Origin: Aldehydirespirator sp963667505
Lineage (GTDB): Bacteria > Actinomycetota > Acidimicrobiia > Acidimicrobiales > Aldehydirespiratoraceae
NCBI GenBank assembly: GCA_963667505.2
Contig: OY763490.2
Span: 2,914,001-2,978,000 of the forward strand
Reading direction: 5' to 3'
Length of the DNA: 64,000 nt
The notes under the pieces are model-generated. The model made no database searches. It was not told the DNA's origin and worked only from the letters and a program-made list of their open reading frames with translations. Position 1 is the first letter of the stretch. The number at the start of each line of letters is the position of its first letter. Positions 58,340 to 64,000 of this stretch are shown here, one piece after another. The position numbers were made by a program, and so were the translations under genes.

Positions 58340-59857
58340 TCACGCGGTGCGAGCCGGGGATATCGCGACGCTGATGGCCTTGGAGCGGGTGTGGCTCAGA
58401 ATGTCGTCCACCAGACCGAGCTCCTTGCCGATGCCGGACTGCTTCCAACCCCCGAAGGGCAGGCCCGGATAGCGCACCTCCACATCGTTGACCCACACGT
58501 AGCCGGCGTCGATGGCCCGGGCCGCGCCGAGAGCCCGGTCGACGTCTTTGCTCCAGATGCTGGCGGTCAGACCGTAAGGGGTGTCGTTGGCCATGGCCAC
58601 GGCCTCGACCGAGTCGCTGAAGGAGGTGACGGCCAGCACGGGGCCGAATATCTCCTCCCGAGCGATGGTCGCGCCATGGGCGACGTCGTCGAAGACGGCG
58701 GGTCGCACGAAGGCGCCCGCAGCCAGCGCGGGCTCGGTCGGGGGCGTCCCGCCCGTGAGGAGCGTGGCGCCGTCGGCAGTCCCCGCATCGACGAATCCCA
58801 GGATCCGGTCACGGTGCGCGTGCGACACCATGCAGCCCATGTCCGACTCAGGGTCGTCGGGCATGCCGATGCGGATCCGCTCGGTCTGCTCCACCACCCG
58901 CTCCAGCACTGCCTCGCGCAAGTCCTCGTGGATGAGCAGCCTGGTGGTGGCGCCGCAGCTCTGGCCGCCGACACGGGCGAAGTTCGATCCCTTCACCACC
59001 GCGGCCGCGGCAGTGTCGGGGTCCACGTCGTCGAACACCAGGATCGGGTTCTTGCCTCCGAGCTCCAGGGTCAGGCTCTTGAGCACACCCGACGCGCCCG
59101 CGGAGGCCTGCACGGCCAGCCCGGTGCGCAGCGAGCCGGTGAACGACACCCGGGGCACGTCCGGGTGCGCCACCAGGGCTTCGCCTGCCGCCGCGCCGCC
59201 CGGCACGACGTTGAACACGCCGGGGGGCAGCAGGCCGTCGGCCAGCGAGGCGATCACCAGCGGCGACAGCGGTGTCTGCTCGGCCGGCTTGAGCACCACC
59301 GAGTTGCCCGCGGCCAGCGCGGGGGCGGCCTTCATGCAAGTGAACAGGGTGGGGTGGTTGTAGGCGCACAGCGCGGCGACCACGCCCCACGGCGCGGGCT
59401 CGGTGAAGTGCAGGCCCGACGGCGTGGCCGGGATGGTCCGGCCGTGCAGTTCGGGCGCCACCCCGGCGATGGTCTGGAGGAACCTGCCGCCTTTGGCCGC
59501 GCTGGCCGCCATGGAGGCGACCGCGGTCCCGCCGTCGCGGGCGTCGAGCAGGCCCAGCCGGGGGGCGGCCTCAGTCACCCGGCGACCCCACTCGGCCAGC
59601 CGGGCGGCCCGCTCGTGAACGCCCAGCGCGGCCCACTCCGGCTGCGCCCGGGCGGCCGCGTCCACTGCCCGGTCCACGTCGGCCGCCGACGCCTGATGCA
59701 CCCGGGCCAGCACCCAGCCCGTCGAGGGGCTCGTGTCGTCGCGGGCCGCGTCCGGGCCGTCGGTGGAGGCCGTCGACTGGCCGCCGATCCACATGGGGAC
59801 CTCGCCGTCGGTCGACCCGCCGGCTGGCAGGTCGAGCAGGTCCTGCAGCGTGGTCAT
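58340..59857 (-). CDS. NAD(P)-dependent aldehyde dehydrogenase
   Basis: The 505-residue ALDH has the cofactor-binding WGVVAALCAYNHPTLF and VLKPAEQTPLSPLVIASLAD, and FTGSLRTGLAVQ. The catalytic Glu lies in LTLELGGKNPILVFDD, the catalytic Cys in RVGGQSCGATTRLLIHEDL, and EEIFGPVLAVTSF follows. It oxidises an aldehyde to an acid, probably in the catabolic pathway encoded around it. Upstream, TGTCTACAGT (59891) is a one-mismatch version of the palindrome at 51852. The MFS gene follows closely, which may import the parent substrate. Confidence 0.9.
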   Translation of the reverse strand: MTTLQDLLDLPAGGSTDGEVPMWIGGQSTASTDGPDAARDDTSPSTGWVLARVHQASAADVDRAVDAAARAQPEWAALGVHERAARLAEWGRRVTEAAPRLGLLDARDGGTAVASMAASAAKGGRFLQTIAGVAPELHGRTIPATPSGLHFTEPAPWGVVAALCAYNHPTLFTCMKAAPALAAGNSVVLKPAEQTPLSPLVIASLADGLLPPGVFNVVPGGAAAGEALVAHPDVPRVSFTGSLRTGLAVQASAGASGVLKSLTLELGGKNPILVFDDVDPDTAAAAVVKGSNFARVGGQSCGATTRLLIHEDLREAVLERVVEQTERIRIGMPDDPESDMGCMVSHAHRDRILGFVDAGTADGATLLTGGTPPTEPALAAGAFVRPAVFDDVAHGATIAREEIFGPVLAVTSFSDSVEAVAMANDTPYGLTASIWSKDVDRALGAARAIDAGYVWVNDVEVRYPGLPFGGWKQSGIGKELGLVDDILSHTRSKAISVAISPARTA

Positions 59858-59890
59858 GTCCGGCGCCCCATCAATTCGGTGCGAATATTG

Positions 59891-59900
59891 TGTCTACAGT
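59891..59900. promoter_or_regulatory. One-mismatch GTATAC-like site (TGTCTACAGT)
   Basis: The site lies 34 bp upstream of the aldehyde dehydrogenase start at 59857 and differs at one position from the perfect palindrome at 51852. Membership in the same set is tentative. Confidence 0.25.
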
Positions 59901-59942
59901 GCCCGAAACGTCACCAATTTGGGCCGCCTCCGTCGAGACGGC

Positions 59943-60656
59943 TCAGGCGGCGGCCTGGGCTGCCGGATACCACTGGCGGCCTTCCACGTACTGCAGCCAC
60001 AGGCCGTCCATGTAGAACCAGCGCTTCATGGCCGCGGCGCGCACCTGGTCGATCACCATCTGCTGCTCCCGCGCATCGGCGGAGTGGTTGATGATGATCT
60101 CGAAGCCGGCGTCGCCGTGCTCCACGTCGGCCACCACGTGGAGAGTGAAGAACTCGATGTCCTTCTCGGTGAACCCGTAGACATTGCGCAGCGGGTCGAT
60201 CAGCGGCGCGTACAGCTCGGGCACCTGCGACTCCAGCCCGATGGTGAGGGTGGCGATGCCCTCCAGCACGCTCTTCATCATCAGAGTGTTGATGATGAAG
60301 TCCTTGAGCGCGGCGGTGGTGGGCAGGTCGGGGGCGGAGCGCCCCTCCTCGAAGGTCATTCCCAAGGCCATGCCGAAGCGGGAGAGCATGTCCACATGGC
60401 GCTCATCCGGGTCCTCTTCCTCGTTGAGGTTCTCCAGCAGCAGCACCCGGGCGTCGTGCCAGTCGCACAGTCCGTACATGATCCCGGAGTAGCGCGAGGC
60501 GTTGCTCACGAAGTTGTAGTGCTGCTGGCAGTAGGCCCTCATGGCCCCGTTGGACAACTCGCCGGCCGCCCAGGTCTTGAAGAACGGGTGGTTCTTGGAG
60601 TGCCACTCGTCGCGGGCTGTCTCCAGCGCTTGACGGTATTCGGCTGGTCCGAGCAT
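59943..60656 (-). CDS. Iron-containing redox enzyme family protein (PqqC/TenA-like, haem-oxygenase fold)
   Basis: The 237-residue all-helical protein has YCQQHYNFVSNASRYSGIMY, the metal-ligand pattern NEEEDPDERHVDMLSRFGMA near 80, and a second ligand set in EFFTLHVVADVEHGDAGFEI near 175, giving E-x6-H and E/H/D-x-x-H residues typical of haem-oxygenase-like diiron oxidases. Members include PqqC-like, CADD and fatty-acid or amino-acid-cleaving diiron enzymes. The present substrate is unknown. It lies between two aldehyde dehydrogenase genes on the same strand and may produce an aldehyde for one of them. Confidence 0.82.
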   Translation of the reverse strand: MLGPAEYRQALETARDEWHSKNHPFFKTWAAGELSNGAMRAYCQQHYNFVSNASRYSGIMYGLCDWHDARVLLLENLNEEEDPDERHVDMLSRFGMALGMTFEEGRSAPDLPTTAALKDFIINTLMMKSVLEGIATLTIGLESQVPELYAPLIDPLRNVYGFTEKDIEFFTLHVVADVEHGDAGFEIIINHSADAREQQMVIDQVRAAAMKRWFYMDGLWLQYVEGRQWYPAAQAAA

Positions 60657-60760
60657 GTCGGCACCTCTTTCCTGGTTGTTGTCGTCTGGTCGTTGTCGTT
60701 TGCTGGTCGCTGTCGGATTCAGTGAGGAGCTCGGGTCGGTTCCGCGGCGGACGCGGCCTC

Positions 60761-62215
60761 CTAGGAGCGCAGGTAGACGGTCTTGGTGCGGGTGAAGAAG
60801 TCCAGGGACGACTCGCCGCCCTCGGCCCAGCCTGCGCCCGAGTGGCCGTAGCCCTCGAAGGGCACGTGGAAGGGCACGCCGGTGAGCGGCGAGTTGACCT
60901 TGACCGTGCCTGCGTGGGATCCCTGCCAGAAGCGTCGGGCGACTGAGATGTCGCCGGTGACGATTCCGGAGGTGAGGCCGTAGGAGGTGGCATTGGCCTT
61001 GGCCACGGCCTCGTCGATGTCGCTGATGCGCTCGAAGGTGACCACCGGGCCGAAGATCTCCTCGGTGGTGAGGGGGCCGGTGTCGGGGTCCACCAGCAGG
61101 GCGGGGGCCACCCGCCCCTCGCGCCAGCCGCCGGGGTCGGGGCGCACCACGTCGCGGGCCTCGTCAGCGGCCAGGGAAACGTACTCCTCCACCCGGTCAG
61201 CCTCGCCGTCGCTGACCAGGACGCCGACCTCGTCGTCGCCGGACGTGTCGGTCATGCCGCTCAGCCGGGTCGAGAGCAGCGCGAGCAGTTCGTCGTAGAC
61301 GGCGGCGTGCACCAAGAGCCGTCCGGCGGCAGTGCAGATCTGGCCGTTGTTGCGGAAGCTGGATGCGACGATGATGCTCGCGGCTTTGTCCAGGTCGGCG
61401 TCGGCCCACACCACGATGGTGTTCTTGCCGCCCAGCTCGGCTTGGAACGGGACTTCCATTCGCAGCCGGCTGCGGATGGCCACCGCGGCCTCGTAGGAGC
61501 CGGTGAGGCTCACGCCGTCGAGCTCGGGCGCCCCGAGCAGAGCCTGCTCGATCACCGAGCTGCGGCCGATGGCGGCGTGGAGCAATCCCGGAGGCAGGCC
61601 GGCGTCGAGCAGGGTGGCCGCGATCATCAGGCCGGTGATGCCCGCGTTGGTGGACGGCTTGAAGACCACCGCGTTGCCGGCGGCCAGCGCGGCCGACAGC
61701 TTGCGGACCGGGATCGTGAAGGGGAAGTTCCACGGGGTGATCAGCGCGACCACGCCGAGAGGCTCGACGACGGTGAAGATGTCCTCGTCGAAGTCCGTCC
61801 TGAAGGTGGTTCCCAGGCGGCGGTAGCCGAGCTCGGCGTAGTAGTCGAGCACGGCCGCTCCCTTGGCCACCTCGACGGCGGCCTCGGACGCGGGCTTGCC
61901 CATGTCGGCGGAGATCAGGGGGGCCATCTCGTCGGCCCGCTCCCGGAACAGCGCCGCCGCCCGGTGCAGGATCTCCGCCCGGGCGGCGGGCCCGGTGGCG
62001 GCCCACTGTGGGGCCGAGCCGGCGGCTGCCGCATAGGCGGCCCGCACGTCGTCGGCGCCGGCTGATCGCATGACGGCCAGCACCCGGCCGTCGCTGCGGC
62101 TCACGAGCTTCTGCTCGGGTCCGGTGCCGGGACTGATCTCGCCGTCGATCAGGACTCCGATCTCGTCGGCGTCGCCGCGGCCGTCCACGGCGATGCGAGC
62201 GGGTATCAGCGTCAT
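60761..62215 (-). CDS. NAD(P)-dependent aldehyde dehydrogenase
   Basis: The 484-residue ALDH has PLGVVALITPWNFPFTIPVR, KLSAALAAGNAVVFKPSTNA and VSLTGSYEAAVAIRS. The catalytic Glu lies in FQAELGGKNTIVVWADADLD, the catalytic Cys in FRNNGQICTAAGRLLVHAAV, and EEIFGPVVTFERISDID and GTVKVNSPLTGVPFHVPFEG follow. The latter resembles 2,5-dioxovalerate/ketoglutarate-semialdehyde dehydrogenases, a possible but unproven activity. ATG 62215 is chosen over a longer frame that runs through the GTATAC promoter region. It is divergent from the MFS gene at 62330. Confidence 0.9.
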   Translation of the reverse strand: MTLIPARIAVDGRGDADEIGVLIDGEISPGTGPEQKLVSRSDGRVLAVMRSAGADDVRAAYAAAAGSAPQWAATGPAARAEILHRAAALFRERADEMAPLISADMGKPASEAAVEVAKGAAVLDYYAELGYRRLGTTFRTDFDEDIFTVVEPLGVVALITPWNFPFTIPVRKLSAALAAGNAVVFKPSTNAGITGLMIAATLLDAGLPPGLLHAAIGRSSVIEQALLGAPELDGVSLTGSYEAAVAIRSRLRMEVPFQAELGGKNTIVVWADADLDKAASIIVASSFRNNGQICTAAGRLLVHAAVYDELLALLSTRLSGMTDTSGDDEVGVLVSDGEADRVEEYVSLAADEARDVVRPDPGGWREGRVAPALLVDPDTGPLTTEEIFGPVVTFERISDIDEAVAKANATSYGLTSGIVTGDISVARRFWQGSHAGTVKVNSPLTGVPFHVPFEGYGHSGAGWAEGGESSLDFFTRTKTVYLRS

Positions 62216-62280
62216 GGAATGCCTCCGGGAAGCGTGCGCCTCACTCCGCAAGGCGGGCGCGCCGCACACGACCGCGCTTT

Positions 62281-62300
62281 GTATACAGGACGCCGTATAC
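62281..62300. promoter_or_regulatory. Paired GTATAC palindromes in a divergent promoter
   Basis: GTATAC at 62281-62286 and 62295-62300 (14 bp apart) lie between the aldehyde dehydrogenase and MFS genes. They could act on both directions. Confidence 0.45.
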
Positions 62301-62329
62301 CCTAGGCCGACCGGTTCGAGACTTGCCAA

Positions 62330-63604
62330 ATGAGAGGACGCATCCAGGTGCACGACCGCTCCGGGCCGGGTCTAGCGTCGGCTGCTGGAACCCGCGGACC
62401 CCGGCGACGGACGAGCCGGCCGGAACGCGCCGCCAGCTTCGGCGCGCTGGTCACGGCCTCGCTGCTGGTGACCGCGTCCGCCAATCTGGCCCCTCCGCTG
62501 GTGAGCGCGCTGGCCGTGCAGATCCGCGAGGACCTGGCTATTGGCGAGACCCAGATCGGGATGACGGTGAGCGTCTTCTTCTGCGTGGGCGTCGCCACCT
62601 CGGCTCTGGCCGGCAGGCTGGTGGAGCGCATCGGGCCGGCCGCTTCCCTGCGTCTGGCCGCGGCGATGGGCGGCGCGATGCTGGTAGCCGCCGGGGCGAC
62701 CGCCCGCTCCTGGGCGGTGCTGGTGGCGTTCGTCGCGGCCGCCGGTCTAGCCAACTCGCTGGCCCAGCCCGCCGCCAACCTCTACGTCGCCCGGGGGGTG
62801 TCGAACCGGCGCCAGGGCCTGGCCCTCGGCATCCAGAAGTCGGGCATCCCGACCGGGTCGCTGCTGGCCGGGCTGGCCGTGCCGACGGTCGGCTTGACGA
62901 TCGGCTGGGCCTGGGCCTTCGCGCTCGGCGGGCTGCTGGCGTTCGGGGTGTCGCTGGGCGTGCCGTCCGTGGGCGAGGCGCCGGCTGCTGGCAACCGCCG
63001 CGGCCCGTCCGCCTCCGGCTCCGCAGTCCGGCCGAGGCCCGACCTGCCGATGCGGCTGCTGGTGGCGGTGGCCTGCTCCACCTGTCTGGCCGCGATGGGC
63101 TCCATGGGCCTGGGGTCCTTCTTCGTGCTCTCCAGCGTCGAGACGGGCATCGAGGAGGGCGCCGCCGGGCTTCTGCTGATGGTGGGGAGCGTCGTGGGCA
63201 TCGCGGCGCGCTTGGCCATGGGAGCGAGCGCCGACCGCAGCTCGATCAGCCCCTGGCACATGCTCACCGCCATGTTCGCGGTGGCCGGGCTGGCCTTCGT
63301 CGGGTTCGCCGCAGGGTCGAAGGCCATGCTGTTCGTGGCGATGCCCTTCGCCTTCGCGACCTCGTTCTCGTGGCCGGGGCTGTTCCATCTGGCCATGGTC
63401 CGCTCCAACCCCTCGGCGCCCGGCGCGGCCACCGGCATCACCATGACCGGGAGCTTCACCGGGGCGGTGGTCGGCCCGCTGCTGTTCGGCGTGCTGGTGG
63501 AGACGGCCGGCTACGCCTGGGCCTGGGGCTACACCGCGGCCACATCGGCCGCAGCCGCCGCAGTGATGGCCGCCGTGAGCCGCCTGATCGCCCCCCGCGG
63601 CTAG
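62330..63604 (+). CDS. MFS transporter
   Basis: The 424-residue carrier has loop motif AGRLVERIGPAASLRLAAAM, GLANSLAQPAANLYVARGVS, RQGLALGIQKSGIPTGSLLA, and in the C-half PSAPGAATGITMTGSFTGAV. It is a paralogue of the carriers at 3556 and 20751. The first 35 residues are basic and Pro/Arg-rich; the first helix begins around FGALVTASLLVTASANL. A shorter start is possible. The gene is divergent from the aldehyde dehydrogenase gene, with paired GTATAC sites between. Its stop overlaps the end of the convergent amidohydrolase gene. Confidence 0.87.
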   Translation: MRGRIQVHDRSGPGLASAAGTRGPRRRTSRPERAASFGALVTASLLVTASANLAPPLVSALAVQIREDLAIGETQIGMTVSVFFCVGVATSALAGRLVERIGPAASLRLAAAMGGAMLVAAGATARSWAVLVAFVAAAGLANSLAQPAANLYVARGVSNRRQGLALGIQKSGIPTGSLLAGLAVPTVGLTIGWAWAFALGGLLAFGVSLGVPSVGEAPAAGNRRGPSASGSAVRPRPDLPMRLLVAVACSTCLAAMGSMGLGSFFVLSSVETGIEEGAAGLLLMVGSVVGIAARLAMGASADRSSISPWHMLTAMFAVAGLAFVGFAAGSKAMLFVAMPFAFATSFSWPGLFHLAMVRSNPSAPGAATGITMTGSFTGAVVGPLLFGVLVETAGYAWAWGYTAATSAAAAAVMAAVSRLIAPRG

Positions 63605-64000
63605 ACGACCGAGAGGCCGTAGAGGCGTTCGGCGTTGTTGGCTAGGACGGCTTGCTTGTCGGCGTCGGACAGGGCCGGGTTCTCCAGCAGTTCGTCGATC
63701 TCGTGACGGCAGGTGGCCGCGGTGACCTCGTGGGGGAAGTCCGACGAGAACACCAGTGGCGCGCTGCCCACCAGCTCCACGAATCGGGCCAGGCCCAGCT
63801 CGTCGCCCTCGCAGCCGACGAAGACGCGACCCGCGTCGGCGTGGGCCAGCACGTAGTCGCTGACCCGCCCGCCGGGGGAGACCGCGCAGAACCTCCCGGC
63901 CGGGTCGTGCTGGCTGAACGCGGCCCACGAGTTGTCGAAGCGCTCAAGGCAGGTGACGAACCAGTTGACGCCGCCCTCCAGGAAGGCGATGCGCAGACCG
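63601..64000 (-). CDS. Amidohydrolase_2-family metal-dependent hydrolase, 5' end outside window
   Basis: Only the C-terminal 132 residues are present: GLRIAFLEGGVNWFVTCLER, then DNSWAAFSQHDPAGRF, then the conserved PLVFSSDFPHEVTAA and the tail KQAVLANNAERLYGL. This is the end of a TIM-barrel amidohydrolase of the ACMSD/gamma-resorcylate decarboxylase type, where SSDFPH holds the catalytic Asp. Such enzymes hydrolyse or decarboxylate ring-derived acids. It overlaps the MFS stop by four bases. Confidence 0.8.
   Translation of the reverse strand, partial: GLRIAFLEGGVNWFVTCLERFDNSWAAFSQHDPAGRFCAVSPGGRVSDYVLAHADAGRVFVGCEGDELGLARFVELVGSAPLVFSSDFPHEVTAATCRHEIDELLENPALSDADKQAVLANNAERLYGLSVV

Noticed and set aside
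1..64000. tRNA, rRNA, riboswitch or CRISPR loci
   Set aside because: No cloverleaf, rRNA-like or spacer-repeat structure was recognised by eye; a covariance-model search would be needed to exclude small RNAs.

Overview
This is a high-G+C actinobacterial chromosome segment. The gene content fits a heterotrophic member of the Actinomycetota, and my best guess is an Acidimicrobiia-type lineage: several F420-dependent LLM flavoproteins, a single-chain indolepyruvate:ferredoxin oxidoreductase, DUF222/HNH genes in multiple copies, RidA paralogues, Rieske and Dpp-type transport genes, and start codons at or very near predicted promoters. No rRNA, tRNA or CRISPR array was seen. The class assignment is inference.

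Layout. 1-5.4 kb: sugar-lactone oxidase (cut by the left edge), D-threonine aldolase-like enzyme, LLM oxidoreductase, MFS carrier, SRPBCC protein. 5.4-13.7 kb: a minus-strand block with a TrpC-like protein, an unusual FtsH-like membrane protease, a lipoprotein, an amidohydrolase, a second LLM enzyme and a fused EtfBA electron-transfer flavoprotein. 13.7-15.6 kb: two small repeat-built coiled-coil membrane proteins flanking an SDR. 15.7-23.2 kb: RidA, GlcG/HbpS, ABM-like protein, indolepyruvate oxidoreductase, MFS and a Rieske oxygenase.

23.2-35.9 kb is a decayed accessory island. It holds a truncated MFS carrier, the N-terminal and C-terminal thirds of a type IIG restriction-modification enzyme, the tail of an aminopeptidase N, a helicase tail, two frameshifted HNH endonuclease genes, DUF433/DUF5615 and HicB-like toxin-antitoxin pieces, and two ISL3-family insertion sequences with intact 8-bp target duplications. 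Removing either IS plus one duplication restores a single reading frame across the interrupted gene.

35.9-64 kb returns to metabolism: a single-chain acyl-CoA carboxyltransferase with a Gly-Ser linker, a DppBCDF-type ABC importer (its likely binding protein lies about 13 kb further on), acyl-CoA ligase, ketopantoate reductase-like enzyme, FAH-family hydrolase, amidohydrolases, RidA, FAD monooxygenase, VOC protein, gamma-glutamyltransferase, isochorismatase, two aldehyde dehydrogenases, a haem-oxygenase-fold diiron-type protein and several MFS carriers. Together these look like uptake, oxidative opening and deamination/hydrolysis of organic nitrogen or ring compounds, with electrons passed to ETF and ferredoxin.

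Two themes cut across the window. First, a palindrome centred on GTATAC recurs in intergenic DNA just upstream of most catabolic transcription units (nine exact and two one-mismatch sites), suggesting a shared operator or promoter element. Second, short tandem duplications sit exactly on gene-gene junctions. At three of them the repeat recreates a chain of stop/start mini-ORFs between neighbouring genes.
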